56,405 bases of DNA from Oscillospiraceae bacterium (GTDB lineage: Bacteria; Bacillota_A; Clostridia; Oscillospirales; Ruminococcaceae). The first letter of the stretch is position 1. Every line of letters starts with the position of its first letter. Under the pieces are notes generated by a model, which was not told the DNA's origin, ran no database searches, and was given only the letters and a program-made list of their open reading frames with translations. Location of the stretch: contig JAGAJA010000091.1 in the NCBI GenBank assembly GCA_017829075.1, positions 1 to 56,405 of the forward strand. Direction: 5' to 3'. Shown here piece after piece: positions 23,548 to 32,159 of this stretch. Made by a program: the position numbers and the translations under genes.

Positions 23548-24867
23548 ATGAAAAAATGGATAAGTCTTGCAGCGGCGGCAGCAGTCTGTATGACTTTAAC
23601 AACAGGGTGCAGCCGGACGGTAAAACCTGGGGACAAAGCAGGCTATGACGAGGGCGAGCAGTATCTGAGCCTTTGGGTACATATCATCGAGGAAACCCCC
23701 GAGGGACAGGCTTATCTTGAGTCTGTGAACAGTTTTAATGAACACTACAATGGCAGATACTTCGCCGATGTGGAGTTTATTCCCCGAAACGACAGCGGCG
23801 GCGGTTACTCCGATAAGGTGAATGCGTCGGTGCTTTCCGGAAATCTGCCGGACGTACTCACGGTGGACGGCCCGAATGTCGCGGCATATGCGGCAAACGG
23901 GATTATTCAGCCGCTTGCGGAACTAACCGAGGAGGAAAAAGGAATTTATCTCGACTCAATTATCGAGCAGGGAACTTTCAATGATGAGCTTTACGCCCTG
24001 GGCGCAATGGAATCAAGCGTTGGACTTTACTACAACAAAGCCATTCTTCAGGAAGCGGGAATCGAAGTTCCCGAGGCGGGAAATCCGTGGACGTTTTCCG
24101 AGTTTCTCGACATTCTGGAACAGCTCAAACCGCTCATGGAAAGCAAAAACGGTTATGCTCTGGATATGACTTTCCCCGTAGGCGAAGCAACGATCTACTA
24201 CTACGCTCCGTTTATATGGGCAAACGGCGGTGAACTTGTAAGCGAAAGCGGTCTTGAAACGGACGGTTATTTCAATTCCGACACGAATGTTGAAACAATG
24301 CAGTATTTCAGAACGCTCGCTGAAAACGGCTATATGTCGTCCGTGCCTATTCAGAATCTCTTTGAAAGCGGACGCGCCGCATTCAAGTTTGACGGCGCAT
24401 GGGAGGTAAACACGATCTACACAAGCTACCCCGATATTGAACTTGGAGTTGCGCCCTACATTGTCGGCGACGAGTGGGACGGCGGGCGATACACTCCAAC
24501 AGGCTCATGGGCGTATGCGGTTTCCTCGGGAACAACGGACGTTGAGGGTGCGACCGAGCTTGTGAAATGGATGAGCGGCGTGGAAAGCGGTCTGAAATTA
24601 TATGAAAACACAAAATCAATGCCCTCTACCTACGCGGCATATGAGCAGATTTCCGCGTTCACCGAGGACGAAAACTACAAGGCTCTGTATGAACAGCTAA
24701 GGGATTACGGACATCCAAGACCCAAAACTCCCGCATACCCGCAGCTAAGCTCCTCTTTCCAGCAATCGCTGGAGAACATCGCTGTCAGCGGCATGGACGC
24801 AAAGGAGCAGCTCGACAAATCTGAAGAAAGGATAAGCGCTAAGCTGGAGCGTTACACAAGAGAATGA
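23548..24867 (+). CDS. Sugar ABC transporter solute-binding lipoprotein
   Basis: A 439-aa extracellular solute-binding protein of family 1. I take the ATG at 23548 because it gives a good lipoprotein signal (MKKWISLAAAAAVCMTLTTG, then Cys), rather than the earlier ATG at 23527. The mature protein has the features of MalE-like proteins: YSDKVNASVLSGNLPDVLTV, then ALGAMESSVGLYYNKAILQE and the hinge near FKFDGAWEVNTIY. It delivers the sugar to the permeases encoded next. The stop overlaps the start of the first permease gene by four bases. The substrate, sucrose or fructo-oligosaccharide, is inferred from the GH32 and fructokinase genes of the operon. Confidence 0.9.
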   Translation: MKKWISLAAAAAVCMTLTTGCSRTVKPGDKAGYDEGEQYLSLWVHIIEETPEGQAYLESVNSFNEHYNGRYFADVEFIPRNDSGGGYSDKVNASVLSGNLPDVLTVDGPNVAAYAANGIIQPLAELTEEEKGIYLDSIIEQGTFNDELYALGAMESSVGLYYNKAILQEAGIEVPEAGNPWTFSEFLDILEQLKPLMESKNGYALDMTFPVGEATIYYYAPFIWANGGELVSESGLETDGYFNSDTNVETMQYFRTLAENGYMSSVPIQNLFESGRAAFKFDGAWEVNTIYTSYPDIELGVAPYIVGDEWDGGRYTPTGSWAYAVSSGTTDVEGATELVKWMSGVESGLKLYENTKSMPSTYAAYEQISAFTEDENYKALYEQLRDYGHPRPKTPAYPQLSSSFQQSLENIAVSGMDAKEQLDKSEERISAKLERYTRE

Positions 24868-25757
24868 AGATAAAATCAAAACTCAACTCTATAATGGGAA
24901 TGGCGTTCTTCGGACCCGCTTTAGTCCTGCTGACGGTGTTCCTGTTCATTCCGATGATACTCACGCTGGTGTACAGCTTTACCGACTACTTCGCGTTAAG
25001 TCCCGACACAACTCACTTTGTTGGATTTGAGAACTTTGCGAAGATATTCGGAGACGAATTGTTTGTTCAGTCGTTTTTCAACACTGTGAAATTCGTGCTG
25101 ATAATCGTTCCTGTTCAATGTCTGGGAGCGCTGGGATTGGCGCTGCTTATCAACAAGGCTGCCTACTGCAAAAAATATTTCAAGGTAGCGTTCTTCGTGC
25201 CTGTCGTAATGTCGCTTGCGGTGGTATCCACCCTCTGGATGCAGATTTACAGTCCCGAGGGTATTCTCAACACCATTCTCACCAACATGGGCTTTGACCC
25301 GCAGCCGTTCATTCACAGCGCCGACCAGGCGCTTCCGTCCATCGCGCTGATGAGCGCATGGCAGGGCATGGGCTATCAGATGATTATCTTCCTCGGTGGA
25401 CTTCAGGCGATAAATCCCGCGCTTTACGAGGCCGCGGAAATGGATCATGCAAGCGCATGGAAGAAATTCAAGGATATAACGCTTCCGGAACTGAAGCCGC
25501 TGTGCATATTCGTGTTCATAACCGTTACGATAGGCGCTTTCAGAATGATCGTTCAGCCTATGGTAATGACCGGCGGCGGACCTTCGAACTCCACCTACAC
25601 AATAGTATACGACATCTACGAAACCGGTACGGTAAACTGGGAAATAGGTCTTGCTTCTGCGATGGCAGTAGTATTCGTGATATTCGTTATCGCGCTTACC
25701 ATTATCCAGAATCTTCTGACAAAGGACAAGGAGGACAAAAATGAGAACAAGAAATAA
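24864..25757 (+). CDS. Sugar ABC transporter permease, MalF type
   Basis: A 297-aa inner membrane protein with about six membrane helices. The EAA motif, the site of ATPase docking, is EAAEMDHASAWKKFKDITLP at about residue 185-205. The N-terminus FFGPALVLLTVFLFIPMILT is the first helix. It overlaps the binding-protein gene and the next permease (17 bases), forming a tightly coupled transporter operon. It belongs to the carbohydrate uptake transporter-1 family. Confidence 0.92.
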   Translation: MKIKSKLNSIMGMAFFGPALVLLTVFLFIPMILTLVYSFTDYFALSPDTTHFVGFENFAKIFGDELFVQSFFNTVKFVLIIVPVQCLGALGLALLINKAAYCKKYFKVAFFVPVVMSLAVVSTLWMQIYSPEGILNTILTNMGFDPQPFIHSADQALPSIALMSAWQGMGYQMIIFLGGLQAINPALYEAAEMDHASAWKKFKDITLPELKPLCIFVFITVTIGAFRMIVQPMVMTGGGPSNSTYTIVYDIYETGTVNWEIGLASAMAVVFVIFVIALTIIQNLLTKDKEDKNENKK

Positions 25758-26589
25758 GGTTTTCAAGATAGTACTGGTCGTCGTCATGATACTCCTGTCG
25801 CTGTTCTTCCTTTTCCCCGTCGTTTGGATGATCGCAAATTCGTTCAAGCCCGACGCAGAGATAACCGCAGATATGAACTCGGTCCAGGCGTTTATTCCCC
25901 CCGTCCCCGGAAACGGATTCTTCGACAATTACATTTCGATCCTCACAGACACGAACTTCCTGGTTTACATGGGAAACACGCTTCTTTACGCGGCGCTGCT
26001 TATCGTACTTGGCATAATAGTAAACGGTCTGGCGGGATATGCGCTTGCAAAAATTAAGTTTCCGTTCTCTGACAAGTGGCTGCTTATCATCATGATGCTG
26101 ATGATAATTCCGTCCGAAACTATCATAACGATAAACTTCCTTTTCATCGCAAAGATGGGGCTTCTCAATACGATAGTCGGCTATATTCTCCCGATGATCG
26201 TGAATCCGTTCAATATCTTCCTGTTCAGACAGGTATTCGTAAGCCTGCCCGACGATGTATGGGAGGCGGCACAGCTTGACCACTGCGGACCTGTGAAATA
26301 CTTCTTCACAATGGTGCTGCCGATGTCAAAAACGGTAGTGGCTACCGTAAGCGTGTTTACGTTCCTCGGCGTATGGAACGACTATCTCTGGCCGTCGCTG
26401 GTATTCACCTCAAGCGACCTTCTCACCGCACAGATAGGTCTTAACGCAATTACCGCAAACGAAAATACGACAATGGGACAAACCCTTGCAGCGATAACGC
26501 TGATAACCATTCCAGTAATCATAATCTATTCGCTGTTCTCAAAGCAGATTGTAGAGGGCGTTGTTTCCACAGGTTCTAAGGAGGGCTGA
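25741..26589 (+). CDS. Sugar ABC transporter permease, MalG type
   Basis: A 282-aa protein with six membrane helices. The EAA loop reads EAAQLDHCGPVKYFFTMVLP near residue 176-195, and the N-terminus FFLFPVVWMIANSFKPDAEI is typical of MalG-type permeases. It forms the pore with the preceding permease and is driven by the ATPase encoded next. The ribosome site aaggagg is inside the preceding gene. Confidence 0.92.
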   Translation: MRTRNKVFKIVLVVVMILLSLFFLFPVVWMIANSFKPDAEITADMNSVQAFIPPVPGNGFFDNYISILTDTNFLVYMGNTLLYAALLIVLGIIVNGLAGYALAKIKFPFSDKWLLIIMMLMIIPSETIITINFLFIAKMGLLNTIVGYILPMIVNPFNIFLFRQVFVSLPDDVWEAAQLDHCGPVKYFFTMVLPMSKTVVATVSVFTFLGVWNDYLWPSLVFTSSDLLTAQIGLNAITANENTTMGQTLAAITLITIPVIIIYSLFSKQIVEGVVSTGSKEG

Positions 26590-26591
26590 TC

Positions 26592-27686
26592 ATGAGCTAC
26601 ATTCAGTTAAAGGGTCTTTGCAAGAAATATCCGAATTCAAATAAAAACTCCGTCACGGACTTCAATCTTGAAATTGAGGAAAAGGAGTTTATAGCGTTTG
26701 TCGGTCCGTCCGGCTGCGGAAAATCCACAACGCTCAGAATGATCGCAGGATTTGAGGACATCACCGCAGGCGAGCTTTACATAGACGGCAAGCTGATGAA
26801 CGATGTTCTCCCCCGCGACCGCGGTATCTCAATGGTGTTCCAGAATTACGCGCTGTACCCCCACATGACCGTTGAGAAAAACATCTCCTACGGACTTAAG
26901 AATATGAAGGTCCCGAACGACGAAATAAAGCGCAAGACCGACTGGGCGATAAATATCCTCGGTCTGGAGGAATACCGCAGCAGAAAGCCGAAGAACCTCT
27001 CCGGCGGTCAGCGTCAGAGGGTTGCGCTCGGGCGCGCTATCGTCAAGGATTCAAAGGTGTTCCTTATGGACGAACCGCTGTCAAACCTTGACGCAAAGCT
27101 CCGCGTCAGCATGAGGAACGAGATAAGCAAGCTGCATCGTGAGATAGGCAGCACAACGATCTACGTTACCCACGATCAGGTTGAAGCCATGACAATGGCG
27201 GACAGGATCGTCATTATGAAGGACGGTATCGTTCAGCAGATAGGAAAGCCCATGGAGCTTTACGACCACCCTGTAAACAAGTTCGTTGCAGGCTTTATCG
27301 GTTCCCCGCAGATGAATTTCTTCGATGTGACCATTGAGGGAAACGAGGTAATATTCTCCGATGGAAATAAGATCACCCTGCCGGACAACGTCATCAGACA
27401 GCTGGGCGGAAAAACAAATGGTCTTATCATGGGAGTACGCGGCGAGGACATAAAGCTTGACGCGCAGAATATTGACGTTTACAGCGAAACCAAACAGAGC
27501 GCAGTTGTAGAGAACGCCGAAGTAATGGGTAATGAGAACAATCTGTACTTTACATTCGGTGGAGCTCCGGCTGTTGCAAGAGTGTCAAAATACGAGATAA
27601 GCCGCGCCGGCGATACGATCGATTTCGTGTTTGTGCCTTCAAAGCTGCATTTCTTTGACAAGGAAACCGAAACTTGTCTTTTCTAA
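26592..27686 (+). CDS. Sugar ABC transporter ATPase, MsmK/UgpC type
   Basis: A 364-aa ABC ATPase. The Walker A is GPSGCGKST near residue 38-46, the signature LSGGQRQRVALGRAIV near 136-151, Walker B VFLMDEPLSNLD and the switch His in YVTHDQVEAMTMAD. The C-terminal 120 residues form the TOBE/MalK-type regulatory domain. In many Firmicutes one such ATPase energises several sugar transporters, but here it is encoded with its own transporter, which is less usual. It begins three bases after the permease stop. Confidence 0.93.
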   Translation: MSYIQLKGLCKKYPNSNKNSVTDFNLEIEEKEFIAFVGPSGCGKSTTLRMIAGFEDITAGELYIDGKLMNDVLPRDRGISMVFQNYALYPHMTVEKNISYGLKNMKVPNDEIKRKTDWAINILGLEEYRSRKPKNLSGGQRQRVALGRAIVKDSKVFLMDEPLSNLDAKLRVSMRNEISKLHREIGSTTIYVTHDQVEAMTMADRIVIMKDGIVQQIGKPMELYDHPVNKFVAGFIGSPQMNFFDVTIEGNEVIFSDGNKITLPDNVIRQLGGKTNGLIMGVRGEDIKLDAQNIDVYSETKQSAVVENAEVMGNENNLYFTFGGAPAVARVSKYEISRAGDTIDFVFVPSKLHFFDKETETCLF

Positions 27687-27697
27687 GGAGGAAAAAA

Positions 27698-28981
27698 ATG
27701 AGCGAATTACACCTTAAAGCGCCCCGGGGCTGGATAAACGACCCCAATGGATTCATATACTACAACGGCGAATACCATCTTTTCTATCAGCATTTTCCCT
27801 ACGCCCCGAGGTGGGGAAGAATGCACTGGGGTCACGCCGTGAGCAGCGACCTGACGAACTGGAAGCACCTTGATATAGCGCTTTTCCCCACAAAGACGGA
27901 CGACAAGGACGGCTGTTTTTCGGGCAGCGCTATCGAAAAAGACGGCGCTATGCACCTGTTTTATACGGGCGTGAATTACAACGTTCCCGACCCCGAAAAT
28001 GTGAACTGCTGTCTGGACGATAAATTCACCGCTGCACAGCTCCATATCTCGTCCGAGGACGGGTACAGCTTCGATAATTTCGGCGGCAAGACTACGATTA
28101 TCCCGCCGATTAACGACAGCAAGACTGGCGACCGCAACCACACCCGCGACCCGAAGGTTTGGCAGGGCGAGGACGGAAATTTCTACATAGTTCTTGGAAC
28201 GACCGTTGACAATAAGGGCAGGCTGCTTTTTTACAGAAGCGCCGACCTTACCAGCTGGGAGTATGTCAATTACGCTGCGGCTGACGGCTACGGCTGGATG
28301 TGGGAGTGCCCCGATTATTTCAGAGTTGACGGCTCTGATGTGCTGGTATTTTCGCCAATGGGTACAAAATACGGAAATCAGGCGGTTTGCACGCTGGTTG
28401 ATTTTGATGAAAAAACCTGTTCAATGAACATCGGAAGCGATTTTCAGTTCCTCGATTACGGTCTGGACCTGTATGCGCCACAGAGTACCATGGACAGGGA
28501 TGGCCGGAGAGTAGTGATCGCATGGCTCAGAATGCCTGAGCCTGCCGATGACAACACGATAGGAATGTTCAGTATGCCCCGCGTCTGCGAAGTTAAGGAA
28601 GGACACATTTTCTTCAGACCGCACCCCAGCGTAAGGGCACGGTTCAGCAGGAAAATCTCCGCTCCGGAGGGCATATTCATGGTAAAATCAAGGCTTTCTG
28701 ACGGAGAGTCGCTCAACATCGGCGGGTATGTTGTCAGAAATGAAAACAACCGTATAATTACCGACAGAAGCGCAGTTATCAGAAATCACACAGAGATCTG
28801 CAACACCTTTGAAACTCCGGCGCTGGACGGCGCTGCGGAAATCGAGGCTTACGTTGACGGAAATATGATCGAGGTTTTCGTGAACAACGGAGAGTATGTT
28901 ATAACGAATGCAGTGTATGATCTTTCAGACGAATTGAGCGGCAATGCCGAACTGTTCGGACTTGCCTGCGCGGAGGAATAA
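27698..28981 (+). CDS. scrB: GH32 sucrose/fructoside hydrolase
   Basis: A 427-aa glycoside hydrolase family 32 enzyme. I use the ATG at 27698 behind aaggagg. The nucleophile is Asp15 in WINDPNG, the transition-state stabiliser is in RDP at 150-152, and the acid/base Glu203 is in WECPDYF. There is no signal peptide, so it acts in the cytoplasm on sugar taken up by the transporter. It cleaves sucrose or short fructo-oligosaccharides, or the phosphate form, to give fructose. The C-terminal beta-sandwich is shorter than in some family members. Co-occurrence with fructokinase supports release of free fructose. Confidence 0.92.
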   Translation: MSELHLKAPRGWINDPNGFIYYNGEYHLFYQHFPYAPRWGRMHWGHAVSSDLTNWKHLDIALFPTKTDDKDGCFSGSAIEKDGAMHLFYTGVNYNVPDPENVNCCLDDKFTAAQLHISSEDGYSFDNFGGKTTIIPPINDSKTGDRNHTRDPKVWQGEDGNFYIVLGTTVDNKGRLLFYRSADLTSWEYVNYAAADGYGWMWECPDYFRVDGSDVLVFSPMGTKYGNQAVCTLVDFDEKTCSMNIGSDFQFLDYGLDLYAPQSTMDRDGRRVVIAWLRMPEPADDNTIGMFSMPRVCEVKEGHIFFRPHPSVRARFSRKISAPEGIFMVKSRLSDGESLNIGGYVVRNENNRIITDRSAVIRNHTEICNTFETPALDGAAEIEAYVDGNMIEVFVNNGEYVITNAVYDLSDELSGNAELFGLACAEE

Positions 28982-28983
28982 TT

Positions 28984-29955
28984 ATGGCTGAATTTGACGT
29001 ATGCGCTCTCGGTGAACTGCTGATTGACTTCACCGAAAACGGTATCAGCGAGAACGGAAATCCTATCATGGAAGCAAACCCCGGCGGTGCGCCCTGCAAT
29101 GTGCTTGCAATGCTGAATAAACAGGGCTACAAAACCGCGTTCATAGGCAAGGTGGGAAACGACATTTTCGGCAGGCAGCTTAAAGCGGTAGTGCGGGAAG
29201 CGGGGATAAATACAGACGGACTGGTAACGGACGAATCTGTAAACACAACGCTTGCCTTTGTTCACACATTGCCCGGCGGAGACCGGGAGTTCTCCTTTTA
29301 CAGAAACCCTGGCGCGGATATGATGCTGAGCGAATCAGATATAGATTATAAGCTGGTACAAAATTCCCGTATCTTTCATTTCGGCTCGCTTTCAATGACG
29401 GGCGAAATATGCGAAGCGGCTACAAAAAAGGCTGTCGAAACGGCAAAGGAAAGCGGCGCGATCATTTCATTTGACCCAAATCTTCGTGAAAATCTGTGGG
29501 ACAGCCTTGACAAGGCACGGGAAAAAATCGCTTACGGAATATCCGAATGCGATATTCTGAAAATCTCGGATAACGAAATACAGTGGTTCACAGGGGAGCA
29601 GGATTTTGACCGCGCGGTGGAAATCCTGCGCGGCAGATACGGCAATATAAAGCTGGTGCTTTTATCCCTCGGAAAGAACGGAAGCCGCGCCTATTGCGGC
29701 GAAAACAGCACATTCGCGCCTGCGGTTCCCGCAAACACAATAGAAACCACCGGCGCGGGCGATACTTTCTGCGGTGGGATCCTGGCGAAGGTGCTGAAAT
29801 ACGGTTTGAGGAATTATTCCGCCGAGGAACTCACGGGAATACTGAACTATGCAAATTCCGCAGCAGGAATCGTAACGGAACGCAGGGGAGCGTTAAAAGT
29901 TATGCCTTCCCCCGCAGAAATAAACGAAAGAATGGAGAGGATCACCAATGACTGA
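28984..29955 (+). CDS. scrK: PfkB-family fructokinase
   Basis: A 323-aa ribokinase/PfkB sugar kinase. The N-terminal motif PGGAPCNVLAMLNKQGYKTA is the first family signature, and the second is ETTGAGDTFCGG near residues 255-266 with the catalytic Asp260. SFDPNLRENLW is also typical of fructokinases. It phosphorylates fructose released by the GH32 enzyme to fructose 6-phosphate. The gene begins two bases after the GH32 stop, with a weak ribosome site (gaggaa), and overlaps the HPr-like gene by eight bases. Confidence 0.92.
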   Translation: MAEFDVCALGELLIDFTENGISENGNPIMEANPGGAPCNVLAMLNKQGYKTAFIGKVGNDIFGRQLKAVVREAGINTDGLVTDESVNTTLAFVHTLPGGDREFSFYRNPGADMMLSESDIDYKLVQNSRIFHFGSLSMTGEICEAATKKAVETAKESGAIISFDPNLRENLWDSLDKAREKIAYGISECDILKISDNEIQWFTGEQDFDRAVEILRGRYGNIKLVLLSLGKNGSRAYCGENSTFAPAVPANTIETTGAGDTFCGGILAKVLKYGLRNYSAEELTGILNYANSAAGIVTERRGALKVMPSPAEINERMERITND

Positions 29956-30187
29956 AATAACTATCAGACTGACGTCGGTAAACGACGTAAAGAACTTTGT
30001 AAGCGCTGTAACATTCTGCAGCTGCGACGTGGATATCGCAGCGGACAGATATATTATTGACGCTAAATCAATAATGGGTATTTTTAGTCTTGACCTTAGC
30101 AAAACTCTGGTTTTACGGATACATTCCACAGATGAGAACGTTATAGCTGACCTGACCTCAAAGATACAGCAGTTTATCGTAAAGTAA
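29948..30187 (+). CDS. HPr-like protein lacking the active-site His (Crh-like)
   Basis: A 79-aa protein of the HPr fold: MTEITIRLTSVNDVKNFVSA and DAKSIMGIFSLDLSKTLVLR. The KSIMG segment keeps the regulatory serine (Ser41, equivalent to HPr Ser46) that HPr kinase phosphorylates. The segment that should contain the phosphotransfer His15 (G-x-H-A-R) is instead AVTFCSCDVDIAADRY, with no histidine. That is the pattern of Crh, which cannot transfer phosphate to sugar but can serve as a co-repressor with CcpA. Its location at the end of a sucrose operon suggests a local signal of carbon state. The start overlaps the kinase stop by eight bases. Confidence 0.75.
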   Translation: MTEITIRLTSVNDVKNFVSAVTFCSCDVDIAADRYIIDAKSIMGIFSLDLSKTLVLRIHSTDENVIADLTSKIQQFIVK

Positions 30188-30207
30188 TTTCAGACCTCAT
30201 AAATGCC

Positions 30208-30238
30208 GAACCGCCGCTTTCATGGAAAACGGCGGTTC
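30208..30238 (+). terminator. Possible terminator of the sucrose operon
   Basis: gaaccgccg / cggcggttc with a 13-base loop just after the HPr-like gene. It lacks a clear T-tract, so it may instead be a stabilising 3' hairpin. Confidence 0.45.
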
Positions 30239-30289
30239 GCTGTATTCGGCACTTTCCTGCTCATATTCAGTTCAACTGCGGCAGAACAT

Positions 30290-30500
30290 TATGAGCTGAC
30301 GGTCTGATGTTCATTGCACGGGCAGGGACTTCCCTTCCACGGCGAGGCTGCGATTATAGACGAACGACATCTCAGAGTAAGTCTGGGGAAAGTAAGCTGA
30401 ATAACATATCCCCTGCAGGAGCATTTGACCTGTGGGGGAAATCTGTATATGAACCGAGCTCAGGGTGCTGTCAGAAATGGCGGCACTTATTCTTTTTCTA
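30290..30500 (+). ncRNA. Candidate structured noncoding RNA
   Basis: The 467-base gap 30188-30654 has no credible gene. Between about 30290 and 30500 the DNA is unlike spacer: balanced base composition and several pairs of complementary segments, such as tcccctgcagg / cctgtggggga (30409-30441), gggacttccc (30325-30334), ctgac near the 5' end against gtcag near the 3' end, and the T-run tattctttttc at the end. The string CTCAGAGTAAGTCTGGGGAA looks like a conserved RNA core. The size (about 200 bases) and style would suit raiA-motif RNA or a 6S-like RNA, but I cannot assign a class without a covariance model. The orientation is taken from the terminal T-run. Confidence 0.4.
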
Positions 30501-30571
30501 AATGATGTAATGTATTTATCAAGTGCATTTTAATATACAATTCTGGTATGATGATTATATTCATCTCACAG

Positions 30572-30600
30572 TTTACACATAGCTGGGTAAGTGCTATAAT
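30572..30600 (+). promoter_or_regulatory. Promoter of the succinate-to-4-hydroxybutyrate operon
   Basis: TTTACA (30572-30577), 17 bases, TATAAT (30595-30600), about 55 bases before the start of the CoA-transferase gene. Confidence 0.78.
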
Positions 30601-30654
30601 AACCACAGAACGAAAAAGCGCTGAGTTCTCAAAGACAACAAGGAGAAGATGAAC

Positions 30655-32145
30655 ATGGATACACATGAAGATTTCCTGGGTAGGATAAGGTATCCCGGAT
30701 ATCACGACAGGATAATGTCCGCAGAGAAAGCGGCGGAGTTCATAAAGCCTGAAATGACGCTCGGCGTCAGCGGATTCACCATCGCGGGATATCCGAAGGC
30801 AGTCGCAGGAGAGCTTGCGAAGCGCGCAAGGAACGGCGAAAAGCTGGAGCTTACGGTGTATTCCGGAGCCTCCCTTGGTGAGGAGTTCGATGGCGAGCTT
30901 GCAAGAGCGGGCGCTCTTAAAGCGAGAATGCCTTACCAGACCAACAAGGATCTGCGTAATTCGATAAACGCCGGTATGATATCCTATCACGACGTTCCGC
31001 TGGGACAAATGCCGGTGTGGGTCAAGAACAACTTCCTGAAGCACATCGACGTTGCGATAATCGAAGCCGCTGCAATTGACGAAAACGGCAACATTATCCC
31101 CACCACATCGGTCGGAACCTCCAACATCTACGCCGAATACGCGGATAAGATCATCATTGAGGTGAACACCTACGTTCCACGCTGTATTGAGGGAATCCAC
31201 GATGTTTATTCTCCGGCGCGCCCTCCGCACACGCAGCCCATTCCGATAACAAAGGTCAGCGACCGTATCGGCACGCCCTACATAAAGTGCGACCCGGCAA
31301 AGGTAGTTGCAGTTGTCGAGAGCAACATTCCGGACAACGGCAGGACGGTTTCCCCGGTGGACGACGAGTTCCGCAGCATGGCGAATAACCTCATCGGATT
31401 CCTGCACAGCGAGGTCGAGCACGGCAGGCTGTGCAATCCGCTTCCTCCGGTTCAGGCGGGCGTCGGGAGCGTTTCCAACGCGGTTTTGCAGGGACTTGCT
31501 GAGTCGGATTTCGAACATCTCACCGTGTATTCCGAGGTGCTCCAGAACTCGATTTTCGACCTAATCGACGCCGGCAAGGTGGATTTCGCTTCCGGTACGT
31601 CGCTAACCATTTCATGGGACAAGCGCGATGAATTCTTTGAGAACTTTGAAAAATACCGCGATAAGATGATACTCCGTCCGCAGGAGATAAGCAACCACCC
31701 GGAGGTCATCAGACGGCTGGGCGTTATCGCGATAAATACAGTCATCGAAGCGGATATTTACGGCAATACTAATTCCTCGTATATCGATGGCTGCCGCCTG
31801 ATGAACGGCGTCGGCGGTTCCGGCGACTACTGCGAGAACGCGGGGCTTTCGATATTCATTACGAAGTCCACCGCGAAGGACGGCACGCTTTCCTGCATAG
31901 TTCCGCAGGTCAGCCACGTTGACCACACTATCCACGAGATCCACGCGCTGATAACCGAACAGGGCGTTGCAGACCTCAGAGGTCTTGACCCGGTAGAGCG
32001 TGCAAATCTCATCATTGATAAATGCGCGCACCCGAAGTTCCGCAAGGCGCTTCACGAATATCTTGACAATGCAGAATCCACCTGCAAATACAAGGAAAAC
32101 CCCGTAGATATGCAGGCGGCTCTTAACTTTGAAAAAGCAATGTGA
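30655..32145 (+). CDS. cat1: Succinyl-CoA:acetate CoA-transferase (Cat1-like)
   Basis: A 496-aa protein of the acetyl-CoA hydrolase/transferase family I. I take the ATG at 30655, nine bases after aaggag, rather than the one at 30649, which is too close. The motifs SGASLGEEFDGELARAGALK, GVGSVSNAVLQGL and the C-terminal GVGGSGDYCENAGLS match the family. The glutamate in SEVLQN is the likely catalytic residue that forms the CoA thioester. With the neighbouring genes it makes succinyl-CoA from succinate, as in C. kluyveri. The stop is 14 bases before the next start. Confidence 0.85.
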   Translation: MDTHEDFLGRIRYPGYHDRIMSAEKAAEFIKPEMTLGVSGFTIAGYPKAVAGELAKRARNGEKLELTVYSGASLGEEFDGELARAGALKARMPYQTNKDLRNSINAGMISYHDVPLGQMPVWVKNNFLKHIDVAIIEAAAIDENGNIIPTTSVGTSNIYAEYADKIIIEVNTYVPRCIEGIHDVYSPARPPHTQPIPITKVSDRIGTPYIKCDPAKVVAVVESNIPDNGRTVSPVDDEFRSMANNLIGFLHSEVEHGRLCNPLPPVQAGVGSVSNAVLQGLAESDFEHLTVYSEVLQNSIFDLIDAGKVDFASGTSLTISWDKRDEFFENFEKYRDKMILRPQEISNHPEVIRRLGVIAINTVIEADIYGNTNSSYIDGCRLMNGVGGSGDYCENAGLSIFITKSTAKDGTLSCIVPQVSHVDHTIHEIHALITEQGVADLRGLDPVERANLIIDKCAHPKFRKALHEYLDNAESTCKYKENPVDMQAALNFEKAM

Positions 32146-32159
32146 TGGAGGACAAAACA

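Noticed and set aside
30208..30238. Riboswitch upstream of the succinate operon
   Set aside because: The hairpin is closer to the end of the sucrose operon and no ligand-binding motif I know is visible; only a general structured RNA call can be supported.
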